Positions 7,726 through 17,260 of a stretch of DNA of 61,049 nucleotides are shown one piece after another (within the stretch, counting starts at the first letter, position 1; each line of letters opens with the position of its first letter). The stretch comes from Deltaproteobacteria bacterium (lineage in GTDB: Bacteria; Myxococcota_A; Polyangia; Polyangiales; JADJMO01). The DNA lies in the NCBI GenBank assembly GCA_016182965.1, contig JACPFM010000003.1, positions 1 to 61,049 on the forward strand, read 5' to 3'. The notes beneath the pieces were generated by a model. That model searched no databases. It was not told the origin of the DNA and worked only from the letters and a program-made list of their open reading frames with translations. Both the position numbers and the translations under genes were made by a program.

Positions 7726-8732
7726 TCGATCGCTGGCTCGAGGGTTCGCCGTACCTCGCGACGATCGACGACGCGTCCGCCGCCCTCGCACGCGAGGAGG
7801 TGCGCGTCACCGGGGCGCAGCTGGGGCTGCCCGCCGAGGCCATCGCCGAGCTCGCGATCGCGGTGAGCGAGCTCGTGTCGAACCAGATCCGTCACGCTCG
7901 CTTCGGGCGCATCGCGGTGCGCGGCATCGAGCGCGATGGTGTCCGCGGCCTCGAGATCGTCGCGGCCGATCGCGGCCCCGGCATCGCCGACCCGACCGCG
8001 GCGCTGCTCGGCACCCCGCGCATCTCCGGGAGCCTCGGCACCGGCGTGTCGGCGGTCATGAAGTTCTCGGACGAGGTGGACTTCGACGTGCGTCTCGGTG
8101 AGGGCACGTGTGTCTGGGCGCGCCGCTTCGCCAGGCCGGTGGCGCGGCGGCGCGAGGTCGCCATGCTCGCGCGGCCGCTCGTCGGCGAGCGGGCGAGCGG
8201 CGACGACGGCACGTTCTTCCGCCGCGAGGGCGCCCTCATCGTGGCCCTGGCCGACGGCCTCGGTCACGGGCCGCAGGCGCGCGAGGCCTCGGCCGCCGCC
8301 ATCGACGCGGTGCGGCGCCCCTTCGCCGATCATCACGAGCTCTTCCTTCGCGCGAACGAAGAGCTCGTGTCGACGCGCGGCGCGGTGATGACCGTCGTCG
8401 AGATCGACGAGGCCCTCGACGTCGTGCAGCAGACCGCCGTCGGGAACGTCTCGGCGATGATCGTGGGCAAGGACGGGCTCCGCACGTTCCTCGCTCCTTC
8501 GATGATCCTCGGTCCGCATCGCGACGCCTTGCGCGGGCGGACGCGGACCGAGCGGCACGCGCTGTCGTCGTCGCGCGATGTGGTCGTGTTGTTCTCCGAC
8601 GGCCTCACCACCAAGACGCGGCTCGACGTTCGCGACGAGGTGGTCCGCGCGCACCCGCTCCGCATCGCGCACCACCTGCTCGGGGCCTTCGGGCGCGACA
8701 ACGACGACGCGACCGTCCTCGTGGTCGCCTGA
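7710..8732 (+). CDS. ATPase (RsbT/RsbW-like) fused to PP2C/SpoIIE-type phosphatase, RsbX-like
   Basis: 340 residues from the ATG at 7710, inside the end of rsbT. Residues about 1-140 form a second HATPase_c domain (AVSELVSNQIRHARFGRI, ADRGPGIADP, GSLGTGVSAVMKF). Residues about 155-340 form a PP2C-like phosphatase with the metal-binding motifs GDDGTFFRREGALIVALADG and the terminal GRDNDDATVLVVA. In stressosome operons RsbX resets RsbR and RsbS by dephosphorylation; this protein is placed as that enzyme and carries an extra ATPase. Whether the ATPase half is a kinase or only a regulator is not known. Confidence 0.88.
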   Translation: MDALLIDRWLEGSPYLATIDDASAALAREEVRVTGAQLGLPAEAIAELAIAVSELVSNQIRHARFGRIAVRGIERDGVRGLEIVAADRGPGIADPTAALLGTPRISGSLGTGVSAVMKFSDEVDFDVRLGEGTCVWARRFARPVARRREVAMLARPLVGERASGDDGTFFRREGALIVALADGLGHGPQAREASAAAIDAVRRPFADHHELFLRANEELVSTRGAVMTVVEIDEALDVVQQTAVGNVSAMIVGKDGLRTFLAPSMILGPHRDALRGRTRTERHALSSSRDVVVLFSDGLTTKTRLDVRDEVVRAHPLRIAHHLLGAFGRDNDDATVLVVA

Positions 8733-8733
8733 C

Positions 8734-8899
8734 TCATCAGTCGTCAGTCGTCAGTCGTCAGTCGTCAGTCGTCAGAGACTCCGAGTCTCGTCGAAAAGTC
8801 GAAGGTCGAACCAGGGGCCAGGGCCCTGGAACCCCGAGAAAACCGCGAGACGCGACGGTGGCCCTCTCGAGCTGACGACTGACGACGGACGACTGATGA
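8734..8899. repeat. Inverted-repeat element with GTCGTCA heptamer arms
   Basis: Between the phosphatase and cyclase genes, five perfect tandem copies of GTCGTCA (8740-8774) form the left arm. The right arm at 8872-8899 is the reverse complement of 8734-8761 with one mismatch in 28. The interior has a second short heptamer pair (AAGTCGAAGGTCGAA at 8796-8810) and a GGGCC-rich palindrome. Such a structure would fold into a long hairpin in the transcript. The rest of the 266-base gap holds only the ribosome binding site of the cyclase. Confidence 0.8.
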
Positions 8900-8998
8900 C
8901 CGGGTCTTCGCGAGCAAGCGACACGTCGCACGCCCGGAATTGCAGCGCGGACCAGTGGCCGGACTCTTGCTCGTTGTTCCGATCGCGAAGGAGGCGCG

Positions 8999-10576
8999 AT
9001 GTCCACGCCGGGCGACCGAACCATCACGGCGTCCCGCCAGCTCGGCCAGGCAGCCGAGGAGATCGCGTCCTCGGTCATCGCCGCGCGCGGGGGAGACCCG
9101 GAGGCGCGGCTCCGCGCGATCGGCGCGACGCGACTGCTCGCGGCCGTGCTTCGCGACGAGCAGCACGAGCTCGCGGCGGTGCAGGCCGAGCGTCTGCGTG
9201 CGTTGCTCGAGGCGTCGGACGTGATCGCGTGGACCGGTGCCGTCGACACCGGCGTCGCCAGCCTCGCCTACGAGATCTCCCGCCTCGGTCGCACGCGCCG
9301 CAGCTCTCGTTTTCCCGCGCAGGTCGCCTCGGCGCGCGTGATCGTGCTCGACCGCGACTCGACGGAGGCCGACGCGCTCGCCGAGCAGCTCCGGGCGCAG
9401 CTCGTCGATCCGGTGATCGTCGACAGCGTGGAGGGCGTGCTCGCAGAGGTCGAGCGTCGCCAGCCGGACGCCATCCTGGTCGGCGCCGATCCCGAGTCGC
9501 CCGACCAGATCGTGCTGCTGTCGCGCGCGCTCGGGCGCCTGCCCGTCCGCGTGCCCGTCGGCGTGATCGCGCCCGACGGTCTGCCCGAGCACCGCGTGGC
9601 CGCAGCGACGGCGGGCGCGTCGCTGTACCTGGAGCGGCCGCTCACGGCCGAGACGATCGGCCTCGCGCTGCGCCGCCTCGTCGACACCCGTCGCGGCGCG
9701 GTGCCGAAGGTCCTCGTGCTCGACGACGAGGCGGACTGGCGCACCGTGGCCGGGAAGATCCTCCACTCCGAGGGGTTCGAGGTGGCGGAGCTCGGCGATC
9801 CGCGGCGCGTCTTCGAGGTGCTCGACGACTTCCGGCCCGACGTGCTGCTCGTCGACGCGACGATGGATCACCTCAGCGGCTACGACGTCTGCCGCATGCT
9901 GCGCACCAGCGCGCAGTGGCAGGAGCTGCCGATCGTGTTCGTCACCAATCACACCGACGTCGAGAGCAAGCTCGCGGCGTTCCGCGCGGGCGCCGACGAC
10001 TTCGTCAGCAAGTCGGCCGACGCGGAGGAGCTCGTCGCGCGCACGCGCGGCCGCTTCGAGCGGACGCGGCTGCTGCGCGACTACGGCGATCGCGACTTCC
10101 TCACGGGTCTCCCGCGCCGCGGCGCCTTCCTCGCCGCGTTCCTCTCGATCCTCAACCAGGCGCGACGACGCGAGCGCCCGGCCGCGCTCGCCGTGCTCGA
10201 CCTCGATCACTTCAAGGAGGTCAACGACGTGCACGGTCACCTCGCCGGCGACCGGGTGCTCATCGCGATCGGCAAGGTCCTCTCCTCTTCGTTCCGCGCC
10301 GAGGACGTGCGCGGTCGCTGGGGCGGCGAGGAGTTCGTCGTGGCGTTCCCGGACAGCGGCGCACCGGCGGTGCTTCCGGCGCTCGAGCGTGTGCTCGAGG
10401 ACGTGCGCTCCCTCGAGCTCGAAGGCGACGGCGGCGCCTTCCAGTGCACATTCTCGGCGGGCGTGGCGAGCTTCCCCAAGGACGGCGCGGGGCCGGCCGA
10501 CCTGTTCGCAGCCGCCGATCGGAGGCTCTACATCGCGAAGCGACTCGGTCGCGCGCGCATCGTCTCCGAAGGCTGA
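8999..10576 (+). CDS. Diguanylate cyclase with pseudo-receiver and receiver domains
   Basis: 525 residues; the ATG at 8999 follows AAGGAGG. After a helical N-terminus (1-110) comes a receiver-like domain (about 113-235) in which the phospho-acceptor is Gly162 (PDAILVG) and the usual Lys-Pro reads ERPL, so it should not be phosphorylated. A second receiver (about 240-355) keeps LDDE, Asp286 (PDVLLVD) and the Lys of DFVSKS. The GGDEF domain (about 360-525) has GGEEF at 442-446 and the inhibitory site RAED at 433-436, so synthesis of c-di-GMP with product feedback is expected. Position directly after the stressosome genes suggests it is their output. Confidence 0.92.
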   Translation: MSTPGDRTITASRQLGQAAEEIASSVIAARGGDPEARLRAIGATRLLAAVLRDEQHELAAVQAERLRALLEASDVIAWTGAVDTGVASLAYEISRLGRTRRSSRFPAQVASARVIVLDRDSTEADALAEQLRAQLVDPVIVDSVEGVLAEVERRQPDAILVGADPESPDQIVLLSRALGRLPVRVPVGVIAPDGLPEHRVAAATAGASLYLERPLTAETIGLALRRLVDTRRGAVPKVLVLDDEADWRTVAGKILHSEGFEVAELGDPRRVFEVLDDFRPDVLLVDATMDHLSGYDVCRMLRTSAQWQELPIVFVTNHTDVESKLAAFRAGADDFVSKSADAEELVARTRGRFERTRLLRDYGDRDFLTGLPRRGAFLAAFLSILNQARRRERPAALAVLDLDHFKEVNDVHGHLAGDRVLIAIGKVLSSSFRAEDVRGRWGGEEFVVAFPDSGAPAVLPALERVLEDVRSLELEGDGGAFQCTFSAGVASFPKDGAGPADLFAAADRRLYIAKRLGRARIVSEG

Positions 10577-10699
10577 TGCGCGCCGGCTGCGTGCGAAGCG
10601 AACGTGCTGCGCTCGTCCTTGCGATCGCTCACGGCCGACCGCACGTGTGAGCGCGCGTGCGAGGGAGGCGGCCTCGCACTTGCACCGGGATTTCGTGCG

Positions 10700-10999
10700 A
10701 TGCCCACGCGGTACCAGGTGTTGCCCGCCGTCCGCGGGTACAAGGTGTTCGACGACCTCGAGGGTCGGGCGGTGAGCGTCCACGCTCGCCGAGCCGAGGC
10801 GCTGTTCGAGGCACGCACGCTCGCGCATGCGGCGCACGAAGAGGTCGAGCTGTACGACGACGAGGGCGAGCTCGTGCCCGGGCACCCCTCGGTACGGCTG
10901 TACGAGCTCGGCGGCGAGGAATGGCCGGAGCTGGTGGACGAGCCCGGCATGGAGAGCACCGAGGACCCCGAGCTGGAGCTCGAAGACGAGCTCTTGTAG
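10700..10999 (+). CDS. DUF2188-like small acidic protein
   Basis: 99 residues from the ATG at 10700. The core (YQVLPAVRGYKVFDDLEGRA followed by AEALFEARTLAHAAHEEVEL and YDDEGE) follows the DUF2188 pattern of a short beta hairpin, a helix with regularly spaced alanines and a final strand ending in D-x-x-G. The last 35 residues are strongly acidic (MESTEDPELELEDELL). No known function. It lies 26 bases before the DUF2238 gene, whose ribosome binding site follows its stop. Confidence 0.6.
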   Translation: MPTRYQVLPAVRGYKVFDDLEGRAVSVHARRAEALFEARTLAHAAHEEVELYDDEGELVPGHPSVRLYELGGEEWPELVDEPGMESTEDPELELEDELL

Positions 11000-11025
11000 C
11001 TCCTTGTCTCCTTGGGGAGGTGACA

Positions 11026-11763
11026 ATGGCCGTGGCCCTTCCCGCCCCGATCGCCGCGAGGAGTCGCGTACCGGGGCTGTGCGCGGCCACGTTCGTGCTC
11101 GCGTGGACGCTCGCGGCCATCGAGCCGCGGTTCCCGCGCGCGTGGATGCTCGAGAACCTCCCGGTGTTCGCCGCGGTCCCGCTCGCGCTGCTCGCCCACC
11201 GCAGCGGACGGCTCTCCGATCGCGCGTGGATGCAGGTCACCGCGTTCATGCTGCTGCACGTCTACGGCTCGCACTACACCTACGCGAACACGCCGCTCGG
11301 GTTCCACCTGCGTGACGCGCTCCACCTCTCGCGCAACCACTACGACCGAATCGCCCACTTCGCCTTCGGGCTCCTGTTCCTCCGCCCGATGCGAGAGCTC
11401 CTCGGGCTCCCCGGCTCTCGCGCGCGCGCCCTGGTCGTGTCCGTCGGTATGATCGGCGCCGCCTCCCTGCTCTACGAGCAGCTCGAGTGGATCACCGCGA
11501 CCATCGCCGACCCGGCGGCGGGCATCGCGTTCCTCGGCGTGCAGGGCGACGTGTGGGACGCGCAGAAGGACGCGACCTGCGCCAGCGTCGGATCGATCGT
11601 GGCCGTCGGGGTCGAGCTGCTGCGCCGCGACGAGCTCAGTCGCAGCCGGGCACGAACAGCCGGGCGAGCCGCGTGGGGTTTTGCACGCCCCGCGCGCGCA
11701 ACCAGGCGTCGGCGTCCTCGACGAGCCGATCGCCCTCCGAGCCCTCCGTCGTCTTCGTCATGA
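11026..11763 (+). CDS. DUF2238 (YjdF-like) inner-membrane protein
   Basis: 245 residues; GGGGAGG sits seven bases before the ATG. About six hydrophobic segments cover residues 18-205. The family signatures YGSHYTYANTPLGFHL, HFAFGLLFLRPMREL and FLGVQGDVWDAQKDA are present. The function of the family is unknown. The last roughly 40 residues (Arg/Ser/Pro-rich) have no membrane character and arise where the frame runs antisense into the 3' end of the convergent kinase gene; homologues usually end near residue 205. Confidence 0.85.
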   Translation: MAVALPAPIAARSRVPGLCAATFVLAWTLAAIEPRFPRAWMLENLPVFAAVPLALLAHRSGRLSDRAWMQVTAFMLLHVYGSHYTYANTPLGFHLRDALHLSRNHYDRIAHFAFGLLFLRPMRELLGLPGSRARALVVSVGMIGAASLLYEQLEWITATIADPAAGIAFLGVQGDVWDAQKDATCASVGSIVAVGVELLRRDELSRSRARTAGRAAWGFARPARATRRRRPRRADRPPSPPSSSS

Positions 11764-14700
11764 CGCCGAGCGTGCGGCGCGCCGCCGCCGCGAAGAGGTG
11801 CATCTCCGTCCGGTCGAGGTGCTCGATCGCCGCGCGCAGCTCGGCGGCGGCCCGCGCGCGATCGCCGCGCTGACAACGGATGCCCGCGCGAACCAGCTTC
11901 GAGAGCGCGGTCGCCCACGGCGCGCCCTCTCGCTCGAGCGCGCGCGCCTCCTGCTCGGCGATCCCCACGTGCGCGACCCCGGTCGCGAGGGCGCACCGCG
12001 CCCGCAGCCACCGCGCCTTCACGCGCGTGTGCTGCACCCGGAGCAGGAGCGACCGGCGCACGCGCGGCAGCTCGCGCTCGACGCGCGTGAGCGTCTCTTC
12101 GACCTCGCCCGTGTAGAGATCGACCTGCGCCAGCGACTGGAGCGCGTACCAGTGCTGCACCTGCATCGCGCCCTTCGACCAGCGCTCCATCGCCTCGTGC
12201 ACGATGCGCCGCGCGTCGGCGGGCCGATCCTCGATCAGCCAGTGCAGGTTCGTCTCGCCGACGTCGAGGTTGGTGCCGAAGTACAGATCGCCGCGATCGC
12301 GCGCCTCGCGCAGGTACGCGGGCAGCCGCTGCGCGAGCTCGGGGAGCTCGCCGAGGTAGATCAGCGCGCAGAGGGCGAAGTACTGCATCGAGCGCAGCTC
12401 CCACTGCATGCGCGCGAGGCCGTCGCGGTAGCTCGCGAGGAAGGCGTTGCTCTCGTCGGTCGCGGTCGACCAGAGGCCGGTGAAGTACGCGCTCGAGGCG
12501 CGCGCGAGGATGAGCATCGCCGCGCCGTCCGGCGCCGGATGGCGGCGGTGCAGCTCCTCGCACACCGCGATGATCGCCCGGGCGCGCGGGAGGTGGCGCG
12601 GTCCGCGGAGCGAGACGAACACCGCCTCGAGCACCAGCGCGCGGAGCAGGCGCGTCGGCTCGCCGGCGCGCAGGCACAAGAGGAGGTTGCGCGTCTGGAA
12701 GTGCGCGGCGCGGACGTTGTCGACGACGCTGAGCCCCGCGGCGGTCGACCACGCGACGTCGATGCGCGCGAGCGTGCGCGGAGGCACCGTCGAGGAGTCG
12801 GCCTCCTTGAACCCGAGGCCGCGGATGGCGATCCAGAGCCGCAGCACGAGCAGCGCGAGGAGGGCGCGCGCCGGCGTGGGGGCGAGGCGCAGGCCGACCT
12901 GCGCGAGCACCTCGGTGATCGCCGCGATGCCCTGATCGACGTGACCGCTGATCAGCAGCTGCTCGGCCGCGCGGCGTCGTAGCTCGAGCGGCTGCATGCC
13001 GTTGCCGTCGCCGGCCGCGGCGAGGTACGCCTCCGCGGCCTCCGCGCCGCGTCCCGCGTTGGCCAGGGCGTCGCCGAGCGCCTCGCGCAGCGCCTGCTTG
13101 CGAGACTCGTCCTCCTCGCGATCGAGGGCGATGCGGAAGAAATGCGCGGCGCGATCGAAGGCGAGCGCGCGCGCCGCCTTGCCCGCGGCCTCCTCGGCGT
13201 AGTGGGCGGCGAGCCCGCCGTTGCCCGCGGCGTCGAGGTGGAGGAACAGCGCCTCGGGATCGGCGCCGCCGGCTTCGCGCAGCGCGCGCGCGAGGTCTCC
13301 GTGCGTGACCCGCAACGTCTCGGCGTCGAGCTGGTCGAGGACCGCCTCGCGCACCCGATCGTGCATCGGCTCGGCGGTGTCGCTCCCGCGGGCGCCCGTC
13401 GCGCGGACGAGGCGCGCGACGCGCAGGTAGTCGAGCGCCGCGCGACGATCGTCCCCCGAGAGCTCGGCCGCGCGCATCGCGTGATCGAGGCGCACCGGCC
13501 GACCGGCGACCGAGAGCACCTCGATCAGCCGGCGCGCCGGCGCGGGCAGGAGCAGCAGCCGGTTGCGCAGCATGTCCGCGAGGCGGAACCCCGACGAGAA
13601 GGCGCCCGTCTCGGCCTGAACGCTGTCGACGACCTCGCGTACGAGCAGCGGGCTGCCGCGCGACTCGTCGACGATGCCGGCGACCAGCGCGGACGGCGCG
13701 CCGGGCCCGAGCAGCGTCGAGGCGAGCGCGCGCACCTCCTCGCGCGACAGCGGGCCGAGCTCGATGCGGACCAGATCGCGCCGATCGGGGGTGCCGAGGA
13801 TCAGCTTCAGCGGCGGGCTCTCCTCGTTGCTGCGATGGCTCGCGATCAAGAGGAAGCTCGGCGGATCGGGCGGCGCCGCGAGCTCGGCGAGCAGCGCGGC
13901 GCTGTCGGCGTCGCCCCACTGCAGATCGTCGATGAACAGCACGAGCGGGTGGCGATCGGTCAGCCGCGCGAGCAGCTCGCGGAGCGCGCCGAAGCCGCGC
14001 ATGCGCAGCTGCTGCGGATCGGCGCTGACGAGCGTGCGCCGCGGCGCCTCGGCGATCGCGCCCACGCGCTGCAGCACCGGGAACAGGCGCACCAGCGCCG
14101 CGGCGTCGCGGGGCACGACGGCGGCCGCCTCGCGCGGCGGCAGGTGCAGCAGCGCGCGGCTCAGCTCGTCGATCACCGCGTCGAGCGCCTTGTAGGGCAC
14201 CGACTCGCGCTCGTAGCAGCGACCGCACAGCACGATCGCGTCGCTGTCCAGGCGATCGAGGAAGGAGCGCACCAGCGCCGTCTTGCCGATGCCCGAGCGG
14301 CCGCTGACGACCACGGTCGTCGGGCGCCCGCGGCGCGCGGCCTCGTAACCATCTTCGATTCGCGCGAGCTCGGCGTCGCGTCCGACGAGCAGCGCGCGCT
14401 CGGCGCGCGTGCTCGGCACGGCGGCCCGCATGCCGGAGACGGATCGTGGGGCGTCCGACCGGCCGAGGCGGCGCAGGACCTCCTTGCCGCTCGGTCGCGA
14501 CTCGGGGCTCGGGCGCAGCAGATCGGCGCAGAGCGTGGCGAGATCGGGCGGGAGCCCGCGCACGAAGTCGCTCGGTCGCGGCGCCTCCTTTCGCTGCTTG
14601 TCGAGGAGGATCTGCAGCGGCGCGCCGACGAACGGCAACCTGCCGGTCAGCGCCTCGAACAGCAGCACGCCGACCGAGTACCAGTCGGCCGCGGCGGTCA

Positions 14701-15343
14701 GCGTGTCGCCGGTGCCTTGCTCCGGCGCCATGTACTCCGGCGTCCCGGCGATGAGGCTCTGATCGGAGTTCTTCGCCGCGTGGTCCTCGAGCTCGGTCAA
14801 GATGCCGAGATCGACCAGCACCACGCGCCCGGTGGCCTCCTCCACGAGGACGTTCGACGGCTTGACGTCGCGGTGCAGCTTCCCGGCGGCGTGCAGCGCC
14901 AACAGGCCCTCGCAGAGCTGAGCGAGCATGTCGCGCAGACGCGGGAAGTCGGCCGCGGCCGCGGGGGACGCCGGCTGCACGCGCGGCGGCGCGTCGGGCT
15001 TGGGCGCCGAGATCGTCGACACCTCCTTCGAGAAGCTGGCGCCGCCGGTCCACTGCAGGCAGTCGACCCCGCGCACCAGCTCCATCACCAGGAGCCAGTC
15101 CTTGCCCTCGGAGACAAGCTCGTAGAGCTCGACGAGGTTGCGGTGGCGCACGTCGGCGAGGCCGCGGAACTCGCGCTTGAAGCGATAGAGCGCCGCCGGA
15201 TCGAGGCGCGCGAGCGTCTTGACCGCGACCTCGGCGGCGCGGTCGTGATCCCACACCTCGTAGACGATCCCGAAGCCGCCTGCGCCGATTCGACGGCGAA
15301 CCTCGAAGCGAGGTCCGCCGAGGAACTCGGGCGCGTTGTTCAT
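11636..15343 (-). CDS. Serine/threonine protein kinase fused to AAA-type ATPase and helical repeat region
   Basis: 1235 residues. The protein kinase domain (about 10-290) has the glycine loop [15 protein letters not shown] lysine near 42, LHRDVKPSN near 157, DLG in place of DFG, and [10 protein letters not shown]. An AAA/STAND-type ATPase follows (Walker [15 protein letters not shown] near 350; Walker [13 protein letters not shown]). The last 600 residues are alpha-helical, TPR-like, without recognised catalytic motifs. The layout matches the PknB-ATPase-TPR signalling proteins common in Myxococcota (PknK-like). The 3' end overlaps the convergent DUF2238 gene by 128 bases. Regulated divergently from malQ (139-base gap holding a CCAGC/GCTGG hairpin). 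Confidence 0.92.
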   Translation of the reverse strand: MNNAPEFLGGPRFEVRRRIGAGGFGIVYEVWDHDRAAEVAVKTLARLDPAALYRFKREFRGLADVRHRNLVELYELVSEGKDWLLVMELVRGVDCLQWTGGASFSKEVSTISAPKPDAPPRVQPASPAAAADFPRLRDMLAQLCEGLLALHAAGKLHRDVKPSNVLVEEATGRVVLVDLGILTELEDHAAKNSDQSLIAGTPEYMAPEQGTGDTLTAAADWYSVGVLLFEALTGRLPFVGAPLQILLDKQRKEAPRPSDFVRGLPPDLATLCADLLRPSPESRPSGKEVLRRLGRSDAPRSVSGMRAAVPSTRAERALLVGRDAELARIEDGYEAARRGRPTTVVVSGRSGIGKTALVRSFLDRLDSDAIVLCGRCYERESVPYKALDAVIDELSRALLHLPPREAAAVVPRDAAALVRLFPVLQRVGAIAEAPRRTLVSADPQQLRMRGFGALRELLARLTDRHPLVLFIDDLQWGDADSAALLAELAAPPDPPSFLLIASHRSNEESPPLKLILGTPDRRDLVRIELGPLSREEVRALASTLLGPGAPSALVAGIVDESRGSPLLVREVVDSVQAETGAFSSGFRLADMLRNRLLLLPAPARRLIEVLSVAGRPVRLDHAMRAAELSGDDRRAALDYLRVARLVRATGARGSDTAEPMHDRVREAVLDQLDAETLRVTHGDLARALREAGGADPEALFLHLDAAGNGGLAAHYAEEAAGKAARALAFDRAAHFFRIALDREEDESRKQALREALGDALANAGRGAEAAEAYLAAAGDGNGMQPLELRRRAAEQLLISGHVDQGIAAITEVLAQVGLRLAPTPARALLALLVLRLWIAIRGLGFKEADSSTVPPRTLARIDVAWSTAAGLSVVDNVRAAHFQTRNLLLCLRAGEPTRLLRALVLEAVFVSLRGPRHLPRARAIIAVCEELHRRHPAPDGAAMLILARASSAYFTGLWSTATDESNAFLASYRDGLARMQWELRSMQYFALCALIYLGELPELAQRLPAYLREARDRGDLYFGTNLDVGETNLHWLIEDRPADARRIVHEAMERWSKGAMQVQHWYALQSLAQVDLYTGEVEETLTRVERELPRVRRSLLLRVQHTRVKARWLRARCALATGVAHVGIAEQEARALEREGAPWATALSKLVRAGIRCQRGDRARAAAELRAAIEHLDRTEMHLFAAAARRTLGVMTKTTEGSEGDRLVEDADAWLRARGVQNPTRLARLFVPGCD

Positions 15344-15482
15344 GGACCCCCATTAGACGGCCAGACGAGAGCGGGACTCCAGCGGAAAGCTGGAAATCCC
15401 GCAAATCCACGCCAGGAGGTCGCCTCGCTGGAGCTCCGGCCATCCCCGGGAGCGCCGGACCGTGGTAGGTGCGGGGACGCAG

Positions 15483-17075
15483 ATGCATCACGTCCCCTCA
15501 CGGCCGAAGGCGCACAAGACGGCCGGAATCCTCATCCCGCTGTTCTCGGTGCGCACCGCGCGGTCGCTCGGCATCGGTGACATCGCGGACCTCCCCGAGC
15601 TCGGGCGATGGGCCCTCGATCACGGCCAGCGGCTCGTCCAGCTGCTCCCGCTCGGCGACCTGCCGGAGGGCGAGACCAGCCCCTACTCGGCGGCCACATC
15701 CTTCGCGATCGACCCGATGTACGTCGCGGTCGATCGGCTCGAGGACCTGACCGACGAGGAGCGTCACGCGCTCATCGGACCCGACGCCGAGGCGACGCTC
15801 ACGCGCATCCGCTCCGCGCCGAACGTCGATTACGGAACGGTCCGCGCGATCAAGCGGCGCATGCTGCGCGCCGCCTTCGATCGCTTCTTCGTCGAGGAGT
15901 GGGAGCCGCACGGCCCGCGCGCGCACGCCTTCCAGCAGTTCCTCGAGGAGCACGCCGGCTGGGTCACCGACTACGCGCTCTACCGCGCGCTCAAGGCGCG
16001 TCACGCCGAGAACTGGTGGCGAGGGTGGCCGGTGGGCATCCGCGATCGCGAGCCCGGCGCGCTCGAGCGCGCGCGGCGCGAGCTCGGCCGCGAGGCGCTG
16101 CTGCACGCGTGGGTGCAGTGGGTCGCCCACGAGCAGTGGGCAGAGGCGCGCAAGGTCGTCAACGGCATGGGCGTCGAGCTGATGGGCGATCTGCCGTTCA
16201 TGGTCGGCGTCGACAGCGCCGACGTGTGGGGCGACCGCAAGGACTTCTTCGTCGACGCGACGCTCGGCGTCCCCGGCGACGCGCTGGCGCCCGACGGGCA
16301 GGACTGGGGCCTGCCCGCGTACGACTGGGGCGCGATGGACAAGGACGATCTCGCGTGGGTGCGGCGCCGCTCCGCGCACATGGGTCGGCTGTTCGATCGG
16401 TTCCGCGTCGATCACCTCGTCGGCTACTACCGAATGTACGTGCGCCCGCGCACCGGCGGCGCCCCGTTCTGGATGCCCGATCAGGAGCCTCTGCAGATCG
16501 CGCGCGGCGAGAAGGTGCTCGACGCGATCGTCTCGGCGGCCAGGGGCGTCGGCGCGCACGTCATCGCGGAGGACCTCGGCACCATCCCGCCGTTCGTCCG
16601 CGCCTCGCTCGCGCGGCTGCAGGTGCCCGGCTACAAGGTCATGATGTGGGAGCGCGACGGCGACGTCTTCCGCGATCCCGCCTCGTACCCGCACCTGTCG
16701 CTCGCCACCTCCGGCACGCACGACACCGTGACGATGGCCACCTGGTGGGAGACGATGCCGTTCGACGAGCGAAGGCACGCGCTGCGCGACATCCCGCAGC
16801 TGCGCGCGGTCGCCGAGGGGCGCGACGTCGACCAGCTCACCCCCCGCGTGCACGACGCGCTGCTCGACGCACTCTACGCGGCGGGCTCCGAGCTCACGCT
16901 GCTGCCGATCCAGGACCTCTGGGGCTCCAAGGACCGCATCAACGTCCCCGGCGTGGTCGGCGCGATGAACTGGTCGTGGCGCATGCCCATGACCATCGAC
17001 GAGCTGCGCAAGCACGACCCGACGGCGCGGAGGATGGTCGCCGCGCGCGACGCCGCGCGGCGAAACGGACGGTAG
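15483..17075 (+). CDS. malQ: 4-alpha-glucanotransferase (amylomaltase)
   Basis: 530 residues from the ATG at 15483 (a GTG at 15462 adds seven residues). GH77 motifs are intact: the opening TAGILIPLFSVRTARSLGIG, the acceptor loop SPYSAATSFAIDPMYV, the nucleophile region FRVDHLVGYYRMYVRP, the acid/base HVIAEDLGTIPPFVRASL and the third acid SGTHDTVTMATWW. It transfers glucan segments between maltodextrins, here likely recycling the short dextrins left by trehalose formation. It ends 12 bases from the convergent end of the trehalose operon. Confidence 0.93.
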   Translation: MHHVPSRPKAHKTAGILIPLFSVRTARSLGIGDIADLPELGRWALDHGQRLVQLLPLGDLPEGETSPYSAATSFAIDPMYVAVDRLEDLTDEERHALIGPDAEATLTRIRSAPNVDYGTVRAIKRRMLRAAFDRFFVEEWEPHGPRAHAFQQFLEEHAGWVTDYALYRALKARHAENWWRGWPVGIRDREPGALERARRELGREALLHAWVQWVAHEQWAEARKVVNGMGVELMGDLPFMVGVDSADVWGDRKDFFVDATLGVPGDALAPDGQDWGLPAYDWGAMDKDDLAWVRRRSAHMGRLFDRFRVDHLVGYYRMYVRPRTGGAPFWMPDQEPLQIARGEKVLDAIVSAARGVGAHVIAEDLGTIPPFVRASLARLQVPGYKVMMWERDGDVFRDPASYPHLSLATSGTHDTVTMATWWETMPFDERRHALRDIPQLRAVAEGRDVDQLTPRVHDALLDALYAAGSELTLLPIQDLWGSKDRINVPGVVGAMNWSWRMPMTIDELRKHDPTARRMVAARDAARRNGR

Positions 17076-17086
17076 GACGCGGACGC

Positions 17087-17260
17087 CTACCGCTCCTCGA
17101 TCGCACGCGTCTTGGTGCGCGCCGCCGGCTTCGGCCACGCCTCGAGGATGCGCTTCTTGCACGCAGTGCACACGAAGGCCGCGGCGAACGTCGCCTCCTC
17201 GGTCGCGGTCATCGTGGCGGTCAGGACGTGACCGCCGCAGACGGGGCAGGTTCGGATCAC
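17087..17260 (-). CDS. Small zinc-ribbon protein, translationally coupled to treZ
   Basis: 57 residues beginning MIRTCPVCGGHVLTATM (GTG start at 17260..17258). Two CxxC pairs (CPVC and CTAC), 28 residues apart, would bind one zinc; the tail is basic (KPAARTKTRAIEER). The GTG shares bases with the TGA of treZ (GTGA), the same arrangement found between treY and glgX, which supports both the start and membership of the operon. Function not recognised; a regulatory or structural role in the trehalose pathway is only a guess. Confidence 0.7.
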   Translation of the reverse strand: MIRTCPVCGGHVLTATMTATEEATFAAAFVCTACKKRILEAWPKPAARTKTRAIEER

